Assembly (NCBI GenBank): GCA_945878405.1 | Contig: CAMCTJ010000007.1 | Location: 1 to 64,000 of the forward strand | DNA length: 64,000 nt | Source: Bdellovibrio sp. ZAP7 | GTDB taxonomy: Bacteria > Bdellovibrionota > FAC87 > UBA2466 | Direction: 5' to 3' | Part shown: one piece after another, positions 1-8,955 of the stretch | Layout of the letters: each line of letters begins with the position of its first letter | Numbering within the stretch: position 1 is the first letter of the stretch | Made by a program: the position numbers and the translations under genes | Notes under the pieces: generated by a model | The model's database searches: none | Told to the model about the DNA's origin: nothing | Seen by the model: only the letters and a program-made list of their open reading frames with translations

Positions 1-375
1 GATAGTCTGGGAGAGAGGACTTGCATCAAGAAGAGAAGTTAAAAGTAATTTACGAGTGACTTTTGAAATAAAAAGATCGTAAAGCCAGCGATTGAGAATC
101 GAAAAGAGAGTTGTGAAATTGGTTTCTAAAACCTGGTCGAAAGTCAGGGAGTACCACAACTCATGCAAGCGTTCTGTGCCTACTGAAAAAGGTTGTCCCT
201 GAGCCAAAAAAGAAGCGTTAATAGATCCCGAAGAAACCCCTGCAAAAACTTTTGGTGCAAATTCTGGAAATTTTTCTCCGATGTATCTTAACACCCCTAC
301 TTGGTAAGCGGCTCGGGCTCCTCCCGCAGAAAGAACGAGACCCTGAGTATGGTTTGTGCTTGCAGCTGGTGTCAC
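1..375 (-). CDS. patatin-like phospholipase, N-terminal part (runs off the window)
   Basis: The first about 125 residues of a patatin-family serine lipase are visible; the rest lies before base 1. The sequence shows the glycine-rich oxyanion motif SAGGARAAYQVGVL and, about 30 residues later, the nucleophile elbow GVSSGS (GxSxG). Patatins hydrolyse phospholipid acyl esters with a Ser-Asp dyad; the Asp region is not in the window. There is no signal peptide, so the protein is probably cytosolic or exported by another route. I chose the GTG at 375, five bases after the stop of the upstream methyltransferase gene; this gives a short N-terminus before the GGxR motif. It is the last visible gene of the thiolase-lptD-rsmI run. 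Family is secure, substrate unknown. Confidence 0.8.
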   Translation of the reverse strand, partial: MTPAASTNHTQGLVLSAGGARAAYQVGVLRYIGEKFPEFAPKVFAGVSSGSINASFLAQGQPFSVGTERLHELWYSLTFDQVLETNFTTLFSILNRWLYDLFISKVTRKLLLTSLLDASPLSQTI

Positions 376-380
376 AGATC

Positions 381-1079
381 TTATTTTACACCGGGATTGC
401 GAAGGACAAGAATGAATTCCCCTTTTTTGAGATTTTTCTCCGTAGTTCTCTGATCTAATTCCTTCAAGGAGCCCCACAGATAAGTCTCTTCAGGCATTCC
501 GATTTCCCAAGCTAAAAAAGCCTGGTGCTGTGATCCAAAAACAATGGCACAGTCTTTAAGAAGTGCCTGAAAACGATACGGAGTGTCCATCAGTACGATG
601 TGCCCCGCAGAATGAGTGAGATCTGATAATTCTTTCACCCGTTCTTCCGCTTTTGGCGAAAGAAATCCCACTAACAAGAAAGGGGGCAGCCAGCCGGACA
701 GGGCGCAGGCAGTTCCCCAAGACGTAGGTCCTGGAAGACAACGAATATTAAAGGAGAGGGCCCTGACCGCCTCTAGGATTTCTTTACCGGGATCAAAAAG
801 AATAGGCATTCCCATATCTGAAAAAATACATGCCCTACCAGATGTTTTACTGACGTTCCGTAATTCAGCCAGAAGTGTTTTTCTGTCTTGAGGTGATTGA
901 TTGTCTAAATAGAACACTTTCGCCTCGGCAACTAGACTACATCGGCTCAGAAGTCGTTCTGTGATCCGGCGGCTTTCTCCAATAATGATCGAACACTGCT
1001 CCACAATTTTTACGATGGGCGGAGAGGGGGCTGTTTTTTCAGCCAAGGGCATTCCCAAAATAAAAAAGTCAGAATTCAT
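381..1079 (-). CDS. RsmI-like SAM-dependent methyltransferase (tetrapyrrole methylase fold)
   Basis: A 232-residue protein of the tetrapyrrole-methylase superfamily, closest in pattern to RsmI, which 2'-O-methylates C1402 of 16S rRNA. Visible landmarks are SDMGMPILFDPG (RsmI usually has SDAGTPxxSDPG), the LPGPTS turn, the GFLSPKAEER segment and DTPYRFQALL where RsmI has a PHR motif. It is shorter than typical RsmI (about 280 residues) and lacks the usual C-terminal extension, so the target could differ. Its ATG overlaps the lptD stop by one base (TAATG), implying translational coupling. Methyltransferase fold is confident; RsmI function is an inference. Confidence 0.75.
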   Translation of the reverse strand: MNSDFFILGMPLAEKTAPSPPIVKIVEQCSIIIGESRRITERLLSRCSLVAEAKVFYLDNQSPQDRKTLLAELRNVSKTSGRACIFSDMGMPILFDPGKEILEAVRALSFNIRCLPGPTSWGTACALSGWLPPFLLVGFLSPKAEERVKELSDLTHSAGHIVLMDTPYRFQALLKDCAIVFGSQHQAFLAWEIGMPEETYLWGSLKELDQRTTEKNLKKGEFILVLRNPGVK

Positions 1080-3349
1080 TAGGGTTGTCCAAAAGAAAGT
1101 CCGAAAACAAGTTTAGCATAATGCTCTTTCTGAACGGTTCGCCCTGATAAAAAACTCAATGACCAGCAGCTTCTGGGCTTTGCCGAGAAAAGAAAGCCTA
1201 CCTGATAGTTTCGAGTTAAGGACTGTCGAAATGATTGTTCAATCGAGCCAAACATATCAAAATAAATGGGAAGAGTCTTGTAAGCAGAAAGAACTACCGT
1301 TTCGTCATTTTGGGTTTCATCAGATCTTTTTCTTAAGAGAGTCGCGATACTGAGTCGATCCCCTTGAGAGTTAGCATAAGAAAAAGTGCCCGACCAATCT
1401 TGTTCATGAACACCCCGTGAGGTTCGTAATTGATAAACCCCTTGGATCTGTGCTGAAAACTGTCCCAACTGGAGATCTAAATAGCTTTCAATAGGCCCCA
1501 GACCCGCCTCGCCATTATTCACCGATGAAGGTTTCAGAAAGTAGTTGTTCGATATTTGAGCCAGTAAAAATCGCTGAGATCCGAGCGAAGTTTTTTTCAT
1601 CAGACGGTTATTTAATTCAAACCGGAAATATTCATAGGGAGAGTTGTCATCTAAGGCATCGAAGCGCGGAGACGCAAAATCTGGGTATGTTCCTTGTTTA
1701 AAAAACGGATGGTTTGGAGTTTTGCTTTTAAAAAGACTTGCTCCATAGAGCACTCTTGGTTGAAAGACATGGCGAACTACTTCTTTTTGGGGTCCGTCGG
1801 ATTCAAAGTTTCGGGCCAGATACAAGGCAAAAGGAATCTCTGTTTCAACAAAAGTCTGGCTTTTAAAGGAAGGCTGGGGAAGCGAAAAATGGTAAGCCAA
1901 GAGGCCTGCTCTCAGCGAAGGTTGCAACTGAAACCCAGGTGCCAGAGGAGAATTTGCGATAAGCCTACGAGACATATAAAGGCGTTGGCCAGTTCTAATA
2001 TAGTCATTGCTATCGTAGTCTGGGCTCGCATCCGTGTTTAAGGGATGGTTTAGGTCAACAAGCGGATCATTCTGAGAATTATCAGGATTAGTGGTGAGTC
2101 TTTGATCGGGAATGTTATCAAAGGCTCCTTCGGGACGAAAGTAATTGGAAAAACGATTGTCCCATTCGAAGTACAAATGGTTCAGTAGGAAAGGCTCCGT
2201 TTTTTTGTGAAAACGAACTTCGGGTAACTGGACCACCGCTCCCCGATCAGCTCCGGAGTCAAGGGTATTTACCAGAGATTGATTGATTTTCATTGCGGCT
2301 GTGGAGAGGTAAGAGTCGGTAGGATAAGAAAAAGATAAAAGATTTCTCAGATACTGAAAGTCTCCGATCGGGCCAAAGTCGTTTGGGAAATCCTGGTTCC
2401 AATAACGGTTAGTGACCAAGTTAATGTCTTGTCGACTGTAAACGTCTCCAACAAAAAATTGATGGTGAATGTCCACTGCAGCTTCGCTGGCAACTCCTAA
2501 GTAACGTCTTCCGGGGGTCCGTATCCAGGGGATGGTAGCATCTGGATTAAAGGATCTTTCTAATAAGAAGAATCGGGCCCGACCTTTTTGGGTCGTGGAA
2601 TAAACATACCGGTAATCGAGTTCCAAGTGGTAACCGATCAGTGTCCACCACGTCGGCGTAATGGTTAAGTCTTGCCAGCGTGATAAAGCTAAGAAAAGTG
2701 GGATTGAAAAACCAGTCCCCAAGCGTTGGCGATAATTTGTTGAAGGAACCAAGATGCCGCTTTGCCGCGACGTCTTGGCTGGAGCAATAAAATAGGGCGT
2801 GTAAAAAACGGGTAGTTCCTTTGCGTAAATAATTCCATCGTAGATATGGACATAGGAGTCGAGAGTCAGGAAGAACTTGCGAGCGTAAATCTTCACATCG
2901 AAGGGGCAGCGTCCTGCCTCTTTATCGATAAAGGGGGTAGTGTTGCAGTTTGTGAATATGCCGTTGGTCAGCTCATATTGATCTTGGGCGACTTGTTTGA
3001 GCGCAGTTCCTGAGATAACGGTTTGACCAAAAAGGACGGTAACATTCTCGAGTGTACCATCCGCACCTTCTAGAGAGTAAGTGCCACTATCACAAAAAAT
3101 ATCGATTTTTCCATCGTTGATATGAACATTACCTGTCGCAAAGACGCGATTTAAAGTGAGGTCAACCTCTAGCTCATCCGCCCAGATCTGACGACTGCCC
3201 TTACGAACCCAGGCGGCTCCCCGGCCCTTCAGTGTATTTCGACTATTATCTCTTTGGTAAAACTGCGCTTTAAAATCCCAATCCCTTCCCACTTCCGCTT
3301 GGGCAAACAGGGGAAAAAGAGAAAATAAAATGTAAAAAAACAGTTTCAA
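1079..3349 (-). CDS. lptD: LPS-assembly outer-membrane protein LptD (OstA/Imp)
   Basis: A 756-residue LptD homologue, the barrel that inserts lipopolysaccharide into the outer leaflet. An N-terminal signal peptide (about residues 1-18, ending AQA) is followed by an OstA/LptA-like beta-jellyroll (about 40-150: ADELEVDL, ATGNVHI) and a long barrel domain (about 200-756). The family hallmark LPVFYTPYFIAP followed by SGILVPS is present. Two cysteines (CNTTPF and GRCPF) lie at the jellyroll-barrel junction and may form the disulphide typical of LptD. The start is TTG, four bases after the thiolase stop, with only a weak ribosome site; no better ATG exists before the signal peptide. Confidence 0.9.
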   Translation of the reverse strand: MKLFFYILFSLFPLFAQAEVGRDWDFKAQFYQRDNSRNTLKGRGAAWVRKGSRQIWADELEVDLTLNRVFATGNVHINDGKIDIFCDSGTYSLEGADGTLENVTVLFGQTVISGTALKQVAQDQYELTNGIFTNCNTTPFIDKEAGRCPFDVKIYARKFFLTLDSYVHIYDGIIYAKELPVFYTPYFIAPAKTSRQSGILVPSTNYRQRLGTGFSIPLFLALSRWQDLTITPTWWTLIGYHLELDYRYVYSTTQKGRARFFLLERSFNPDATIPWIRTPGRRYLGVASEAAVDIHHQFFVGDVYSRQDINLVTNRYWNQDFPNDFGPIGDFQYLRNLLSFSYPTDSYLSTAAMKINQSLVNTLDSGADRGAVVQLPEVRFHKKTEPFLLNHLYFEWDNRFSNYFRPEGAFDNIPDQRLTTNPDNSQNDPLVDLNHPLNTDASPDYDSNDYIRTGQRLYMSRRLIANSPLAPGFQLQPSLRAGLLAYHFSLPQPSFKSQTFVETEIPFALYLARNFESDGPQKEVVRHVFQPRVLYGASLFKSKTPNHPFFKQGTYPDFASPRFDALDDNSPYEYFRFELNNRLMKKTSLGSQRFLLAQISNNYFLKPSSVNNGEAGLGPIESYLDLQLGQFSAQIQGVYQLRTSRGVHEQDWSGTFSYANSQGDRLSIATLLRKRSDETQNDETVVLSAYKTLPIYFDMFGSIEQSFRQSLTRNYQVGFLFSAKPRSCWSLSFLSGRTVQKEHYAKLVFGLSFGQP

Positions 3350-3352
3350 CGA

Positions 3353-4531
3353 TTACTCAACTTTCAAGAGCACAGCGATTCCTTGACCGCCCCCAATACA
3401 GGCTGTTCCGATTCCCAAGCCGCCTCCGAGATTTCTCAGTCGATGAACTAAGTGGACAGCCAATCGAGCACCACTCGCAGCTAGCGGGTGTCCCAGGGCA
3501 ATCGCACCGCCATCCACATTCAGTTTTGCATCGGGAAAGCGGAGTTCTTTTTGAACAGCCAGGACTTGGGCAGCGAACGCCTCGTTGATCTCAATCAAGC
3601 GAATATCATTGGCAGACCGATTGCTCTTCTGGAGCAGAGAGTGAGTCGCACTCACAGGGCCTATTCCCATTTCTTTGGGTTCACAGCCTACGACCGAGGA
3701 ACCTTCCCAATTAGCAAGAACATTCCACTGATTTCTTTTCGCGGTAGACTCAAGGGTCAAAATTAAAGCGGCCGCCCCATCACAGATACCACTCGCATTT
3801 CCCGCAGTGACCACGCCATCTTTTTTGAAAACGGGAGAAAGTTTCTTCAGAGAATCCAGAGAAGCGTTAGGACGGAGGTGTTCGTCTTTTGCGAGTGCTG
3901 CAAGGGGAGCTAATTCTGGAGCAAAAATATTTTGTTCATAAGCTTGGGCCGCCAAGTGATGTGAGCGTACAGCAAAGCTATCTACTTCATCTCGAGTGAG
4001 TGAATATTTTTCCGCAAGGCGTTCTGCTGTTAAAGCCATGGGGAGCTGGGCATAAGAATCATAAAGTCCAGCGACTAGTGTATCTTCCAGCTCTCCATTT
4101 CCCATTCGATAACCAAATCTTGATTTTCGTAAAGTGAAGGGAGCTTGGCTCATGTTTTCAGTTCCGCCCACAAGAACTGTAGTCGCTTCCCCTAATTTCA
4201 AGCGGCGCACCCCATCAGCCATAGCTTCAAACCCAGATCCGCAGAGGCGATTCAAAGTAAGAGCGGGAGTGGTGAGAGGAATTCCCGATTTCAAACCTAC
4301 GTGACGGGCAAGATAAGCAGCATCCGAAGAGCTCGGGATGACATTTCCAAAAATCACATGATCAATTTGCTCCGGAGAAACCCGGCTTTCTTGAAGAACT
4401 GCCTTCGATGCCTCTACTGCTAAATCAGTTGCAGTGATGGCTTTCAAGCTTCCGCCAAAAGCTCCAAACGGGGTCCGCTTGGCGCCCACAATAACTACTT
4501 TGTCATTCATGGCCGGAGTGGGTCGATTCAT
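3353..4531 (-). CDS. thiolase (acetyl-CoA C-acyltransferase)
   Basis: A 392-residue thiolase of the normal family length. The nucleophilic cysteine is Cys97 in LNRLCGSG; the GHP motif (His348) and the second catalytic cysteine, Cys378 in TACIGGGQG, are present. It should carry out reversible Claisen condensation or cleavage of acyl-CoA in the cytosol; whether it is the biosynthetic acetoacetyl-CoA enzyme or a beta-oxidation thiolase cannot be decided from sequence alone. An AAGGAAA ribosome site lies about 8 bases before the ATG. It heads the minus-strand run thiolase-lptD-rsmI-patatin, although its chemistry does not obviously match LptD; it may serve the leucine-catabolism genes at 24-28 kb. 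Confidence 0.9.
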   Translation of the reverse strand: MNRPTPAMNDKVVIVGAKRTPFGAFGGSLKAITATDLAVEASKAVLQESRVSPEQIDHVIFGNVIPSSSDAAYLARHVGLKSGIPLTTPALTLNRLCGSGFEAMADGVRRLKLGEATTVLVGGTENMSQAPFTLRKSRFGYRMGNGELEDTLVAGLYDSYAQLPMALTAERLAEKYSLTRDEVDSFAVRSHHLAAQAYEQNIFAPELAPLAALAKDEHLRPNASLDSLKKLSPVFKKDGVVTAGNASGICDGAAALILTLESTAKRNQWNVLANWEGSSVVGCEPKEMGIGPVSATHSLLQKSNRSANDIRLIEINEAFAAQVLAVQKELRFPDAKLNVDGGAIALGHPLAASGARLAVHLVHRLRNLGGGLGIGTACIGGGQGIAVLLKVE

Positions 4532-4737
4532 AAGTATTTCCTTGTGGTTAAAGACAGAAACTATCGAAAGGGATGAGATTGGTAAACGGTTTAACGAGGG
4601 GAAAAGGAAATGAAGATAACGCGAAGCAAAAAACTCGTTGAAGTTTTAGGCGACTGTTAAGCGTCTCCAAAATGTTGAACTTTTAGACAGGGTAAGGCCT
4701 TGAAGCCTTTTGGGAATCTACCGACAAAAAAACCTTC

Positions 4738-4752
4738 ACAATTCACAATTGT
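4738..4752. repeat. inverted repeat, possible operator upstream of the secreted-protein genes
   Basis: ACAATT-CAC-AATTGT is a perfect 6-bp inverted repeat with a 3-base spacer, 60 bases before the ATG at 4812. The 280-base divergent gap 4532-4811 that contains it shows no gene. Its position would suit a transcription-factor site, but no partner site or clear promoter box is visible. Confidence 0.3.
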
Positions 4753-4811
4753 TTCCAGCGGAAATCACGCTCAAAAATCTTGGATCCTAGCTTGCAGCTT
4801 TGAAGGGGTGA

Positions 4812-6257
4812 ATGAAGACTAGTGCGCTAAAACTGAACCTGGTGCTGCTGATGCTTTTAACAGCACACTTGACCGTTGCTGAACCAGCTCCAGATTCATC
4901 CCATTTACCTGTCGGGGCTGATGCTCAAGTAGCTGCGAGCAAGCTTGTATCTACCGAGAGGAAGCTTCAAGAAATTGCAGATGAAATGGGTAGAGATTCA
5001 TTTCGCCTTCTGGTGGATTCCCGAGGGCAGGAAGTAAAATCACAATTTGGGGAAAAAAAAGTTAACGAAGCCTTAGAGCTAGTGGACCAATACCATCAGT
5101 TAAGTCGGGATCTCGGCCAGCCCATTTCCAATACAGATGAATTTGAGACAAGACTATTTGCTGCTGGAAGTGCTAGTTCAGACAAAGAATCCAAATCGAA
5201 GAAGTCTGGTGACGAAGAAACTCCTGAGGAAAAAGAAGCACGAGAAGCAGCTGAAAAGAGAGCTGCTAAAAAAGCCGCTCAAGATAAAGATGGCATCAGA
5301 GCTTTGGAACAAGCACAAAATCAAAACCTGCTTGCCCAACAACTCGCAGCTGCGCAGCAGGGGGGGCAAGGAGGAAAAGGAAAAAACAGCGGAGGCGAAA
5401 GCGATAGCGGCAGCTCACAAGGGCCTGCCGGATTTCCCCAGCAAAATAACAGTGATGATAATTCACAAAATCAATTTTCAAATGGGTTTGACCGACTCGC
5501 AAATCGCTTGGGCAATATCGGAAATCAAGGATTTGGAAATTTTTCTTCTTCTCAGAATTCATCTAAGAAAGACGACGATAAAAAACCAAGTTTCTCTTTG
5601 CCACCCTCAAAAAACAGTGCCGGTGATGATTTTAAATTAGATACCAAACCTAAGACGTCCCTGTCTCTGCCGCAGCTTCAAACGGGTAATCAAAGTATGG
5701 ATCTGGGAAAGTCTACTGGATTTGGAATGCAAGGAACTCCTGTTCCTGCTGGCTCCTATTCAAATAACTCTTCGAATTTTGGTATGAACAGTGGAAATTC
5801 CGGTTCAGGAATGAGCGGCGGAACGGGTGCGGGCATGGGGGGAATGTTAGGGGCCCAGCCAGGATCTAATCAGGCAAGCCTCGGTTCCTTAGGCGGAGAC
5901 TTTCCTTTTAATATTACGGGTGAAACGTTTGACGAAGAGGCGGAATATGACGGATCCCCACGATACCGAGTTTACGATGTTTCGATGACTGGCTCTTCAA
6001 CCGGCGGAGGCGACGGAGCTTCGGCTGGGGAAGCAGCAACCAGTAACGAATTTTCTTCGCAGAGTTTTAAAAAGAACGGAATTCCCCAGTTTCTTTATTT
6101 TATTACTCCTGAAGAACAATCCTTAAAAGGAGTTCCAGGAATTTTCAGAAGTTTATCAGCGGGTTACCAAAAAACTCGCGTTCAAATGTTATGTCATTTG
6201 AAAGATAGAAAAAAAATCGGACTTTGTGAGAAGGTCCGAAAAGATTTAGATATTTAG
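4812..6257 (+). CDS. secreted low-complexity protein of unknown function
   Basis: I do not recognise this 481-residue protein. It has an N-terminal signal peptide (about 1-23, LLMLLTAHLTVAEPA). A helical acidic region (25-115) is followed by a charged Lys/Glu stretch (about 120-170), a long Gln/Gly/Ser/Asn-rich segment (about 170-400, with GMSGGTGAGMGGMLGA) and a folded-looking C-terminal region with two cysteines (MLCHLK and GLCEK). A GAAGGGG ribosome site precedes the ATG. The central part is likely disordered or a surface linker. It is followed after 9 bases by a second secreted protein and then a subtilase, suggesting one export-linked unit. Confidence 0.75.
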   Translation: MKTSALKLNLVLLMLLTAHLTVAEPAPDSSHLPVGADAQVAASKLVSTERKLQEIADEMGRDSFRLLVDSRGQEVKSQFGEKKVNEALELVDQYHQLSRDLGQPISNTDEFETRLFAAGSASSDKESKSKKSGDEETPEEKEAREAAEKRAAKKAAQDKDGIRALEQAQNQNLLAQQLAAAQQGGQGGKGKNSGGESDSGSSQGPAGFPQQNNSDDNSQNQFSNGFDRLANRLGNIGNQGFGNFSSSQNSSKKDDDKKPSFSLPPSKNSAGDDFKLDTKPKTSLSLPQLQTGNQSMDLGKSTGFGMQGTPVPAGSYSNNSSNFGMNSGNSGSGMSGGTGAGMGGMLGAQPGSNQASLGSLGGDFPFNITGETFDEEAEYDGSPRYRVYDVSMTGSSTGGGDGASAGEAATSNEFSSQSFKKNGIPQFLYFITPEEQSLKGVPGIFRSLSAGYQKTRVQMLCHLKDRKKIGLCEKVRKDLDI

Positions 6258-6266
6258 GAGAGAGCT

Positions 6267-7271
6267 ATGAAGAAACTCCATTTGTGCATCGTGACTGTAT
6301 TCGCAGCGACTACAGCTTTAGCCGGTGTCGGGTCTGCTTATCTTAGCAATGAACAAGTCACTAATCGGGATGAAGTGGTTGGCTATGGAAGAGAGTATGC
6401 ATTAGGCACCGCGAGAGACAGTGCGAGTCATGCTGCACAAGTAGCTGGGGCAACCGGCGCGGCACTCACCTCAGCTGGCGTTGGATTTTTATTATTGGGA
6501 AATCTGCCACTGGGTGCAACACTCATTTCGATGGGCTCTATTGAATTTGCACAAATGGGAGCAAGCAATGGGGTTGGTCAACAAAATGGAAGCCAGCGAC
6601 AACAATTGGTTTTGGGGTCACCCAATAGTGGTGCTAACACAGGGGAAAACTCCTCATCAAATTCCTATCCTGAACTGGATTCGCAACTTGACGAGTACTT
6701 GAACAAAAATGGAATTGAACCAAATCGGTTTAAAGAATTGGTTTATTCGGGGCAATTAAATGATCCAGTGGCTGCCCTAACAGCACTCGGTGTGAATCCA
6801 AATGATTATTCCTCAAAGAGCTTGGAAAAAGCGCAATCTGATGCTCAGAAAGAATTTTCGAAAATTGCGAATGACGTAATGGGAACTTCCGACAACACTG
6901 CAGGAGGAATGCTTGGAGCAGGATCCGATTCGAATAAACCCGAGGCTCTTACCAAGATCAACCCTGAGTCTCGCGATAAGAAAGAAGAAGAAAAAGGAAT
7001 AAAAGTCGCTAAGAGCAACAAAAATGCAGTTGAGGTTCCTGGCTCTCCCGTTTCTACTCAGTTTATTCCGAACTTATTTGGTTTACCCGCTGAGGCTTTT
7101 TCAGCTCAGGATCAGATGCTTCTATTCAATGCTTATTTAAGAGAGCAGGGGATCGTACCCAATCATCCTGGGATGAATATTTTTCAAATGGCCCAACAAA
7201 GCTATCGAGCCTTTTCCAAATCAAGAGCGCAAACTAAAATCGCAAAAAGCCGAGTCGCCAAGGCGAACTAA
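6267..7271 (+). CDS. secreted protein with Gly/Ala-rich hydrophobic segment, unknown function
   Basis: A 334-residue protein I cannot assign. A signal peptide (about 1-20, ending TALAG) is followed by a Gly/Ala-rich hydrophobic stretch at about 50-95 (VAGATGAALTSAGVGFLLLG), which could insert in a membrane. A Gln/Asn/Ser-rich linker, a charged Lys/Glu stretch and a basic C-terminus (KIAKSRVAKAN) follow. The start has a TAGGAGAGAG ribosome site 9 bases after the stop of the preceding gene. It shares composition and style with its upstream neighbour, so the pair may work together at the cell surface. Confidence 0.75.
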   Translation: MKKLHLCIVTVFAATTALAGVGSAYLSNEQVTNRDEVVGYGREYALGTARDSASHAAQVAGATGAALTSAGVGFLLLGNLPLGATLISMGSIEFAQMGASNGVGQQNGSQRQQLVLGSPNSGANTGENSSSNSYPELDSQLDEYLNKNGIEPNRFKELVYSGQLNDPVAALTALGVNPNDYSSKSLEKAQSDAQKEFSKIANDVMGTSDNTAGGMLGAGSDSNKPEALTKINPESRDKKEEEKGIKVAKSNKNAVEVPGSPVSTQFIPNLFGLPAEAFSAQDQMLLFNAYLREQGIVPNHPGMNIFQMAQQSYRAFSKSRAQTKIAKSRVAKAN

Positions 7272-7341
7272 CATGGCGCGCTACCCGCTGCTTTAGACAT
7301 TCCCGCCAACTACCGAAGGACTAACAGGCTTTTGGAGTACT

Positions 7342-8946
7342 ATGGTGAGATGCTGGACCCTCTGGGTCCTGGGGCTTTGCCTCTTTTCGCAAAGCCTTAC
7401 CGCGAAGGAAAAAGCGGGAGAATGGATTCTCACAATAGATAGCCCACGGAATTGGGAAACGGTCGCAAAATCCTTACGAGGTCGGGCTAAGTTCATTCGG
7501 TTCTTGGGGAGATCCCAGCGCTATGCTCTGGTTTCGGCTCCCAAACCTTTGACATTTTTCTGGGGCCTTCTTCCGCCTCATCTCTTAGGTATTCAACCCA
7601 ATTTTCTTTACGCCACTCTTGATCAAGTCGATCCCCAAGTCAGCCAAAGCTGGGCTCTTTATAATCAAGGACAATCCATTTCTCATTGGGGAACGGGTTT
7701 AAGCGGCGTCGACATTCATGCCGATGGGGCCTGGAAATCTACCACCGGGTCCAAAAGGGTAACGGTCGCGATTTTAGATTCTGGAATAAATCGATTGCAC
7801 GAAGATCTTCAAAAAAATATCTGGAGTCATCCCATTGAAAGTGAGGCGAATCAAAAAGACGACGATGGAAATGGTTGGAGTGATGATACGTGGGGGTGGA
7901 ATTTTGTGCACCAAAACAACGACCCCATGGATGACAACGGTCACGGTTCGTTCTGTGCGGGAATCATTGGGGCTGATTGGGAAAATGGGAAAGGCTCAAA
8001 GGGAATCAATCAGTTTGTAAGTTTACTATCTGTGAAAATACTGGACTCGTTGGGCTTGGGAAGTACGGCCACTGCCATTGAGGGTATCGATTATGCCGTT
8101 CGAAACGGAGCTCATATTATCAATATGAGTTGGGGTGGTGTGCGATTTGATCCAGCCCTTTATGAAGTGATTCGAAAGGCAACCCAAAAAGGGGTTTTGT
8201 TTGTTGCTGCAGCTGGAAACTCGGGTGTTAACAATGATGAGCGGGAAAATGCGATTTATCCAGCTAGCTTTGAACTTCCTGGATTGATATCCGTCGCAGC
8301 TTATGACCCGCGAGGAGAAAGGGCGACGTTTTCAAATTACGGAAAAAAGCGAGTTCACTTGGGCGCTCCTGGAATTGAAATATTTGGAACGGACCTCAAC
8401 GGGTATGGTTTTCGAAGTGGGACTTCTTTTGCAGCTCCGCATGTCAGCGGAACCGCAGCTCTTCTCAAAGCGCTCTGGCCGGCAATGACTGGTCTCGAAC
8501 TAAAGAATCGAATTCTCAAAACTACAAATCCGCTTCATCCGTATGAAATGAACTATTCTCAAACAGGGGGAATGGTCCATGCCGAGAATGCGATCCGCAG
8601 TTTTTATCCAGAGAAACCAAAGCCGCCATCAAAATGGCGAAAAGTCCCTATTCACTGGGAGACACCCCACCCGTATTTAGCTAATTCAGAATTAAGGCTC
8701 AAAATTCATGAGCCGGGAGCTTCTCGAGTACGTGTTCATTTTAAAAAAATGGACGTTGAAAAAAAACATGACGTAGTTACTTTGCGGGATTTAACTGGCA
8801 GAAAAATTATCGATTATTCGGGGCTAGAAGAGGATTCAATGAGTGCAGAAGCATTCGGAGATGAACTCCAATTGGAATTCATCTCCGATTACAATCGGCA
8901 GGCTTATGGAGTCGATATCGACTACTACGAAGCCGCCTTCGAATAA
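7342..8946 (+). CDS. subtilisin-like serine protease (S8 family), secreted
   Basis: A 534-residue exported subtilase. The signal peptide (about 1-21) is followed by a propeptide-like region (about 22-120). The catalytic triad is visible: Asp146 in AILDSG, His201 in NGHGSFCAG and Ser362 in SGTSFAAPHVSG, with oxyanion Asn293 in AAAGNSG. An acidic insert (DDDGNGWSDD) between Asp and His resembles a calcium-binding loop. About 120 residues after the catalytic domain may form a small C-terminal domain. A GGAG ribosome site lies before the ATG. For a predatory or scavenging bacterium it would be a hydrolase; it could instead process the two secreted neighbours. Confidence 0.92.
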   Translation: MVRCWTLWVLGLCLFSQSLTAKEKAGEWILTIDSPRNWETVAKSLRGRAKFIRFLGRSQRYALVSAPKPLTFFWGLLPPHLLGIQPNFLYATLDQVDPQVSQSWALYNQGQSISHWGTGLSGVDIHADGAWKSTTGSKRVTVAILDSGINRLHEDLQKNIWSHPIESEANQKDDDGNGWSDDTWGWNFVHQNNDPMDDNGHGSFCAGIIGADWENGKGSKGINQFVSLLSVKILDSLGLGSTATAIEGIDYAVRNGAHIINMSWGGVRFDPALYEVIRKATQKGVLFVAAAGNSGVNNDERENAIYPASFELPGLISVAAYDPRGERATFSNYGKKRVHLGAPGIEIFGTDLNGYGFRSGTSFAAPHVSGTAALLKALWPAMTGLELKNRILKTTNPLHPYEMNYSQTGGMVHAENAIRSFYPEKPKPPSKWRKVPIHWETPHPYLANSELRLKIHEPGASRVRVHFKKMDVEKKHDVVTLRDLTGRKIIDYSGLEEDSMSAEAFGDELQLEFISDYNRQAYGVDIDYYEAAFE

Positions 8947-8955
8947 AAGCTGTAC

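Noticed and set aside
4610-4660. A 16-codon reading frame (starting MKITRSKK) after AAAAGGAA in the 4532-4811 gap
   Set aside because: The purine tract is only two bases from the ATG, too close for a ribosome site, and the product is too short to support.
5137-5640. An alternative-frame open reading frame of 167 codons within the first secreted protein
   Set aside because: It is a Lys-rich shadow of the low-complexity repeat composition and has no ribosome site or family features.
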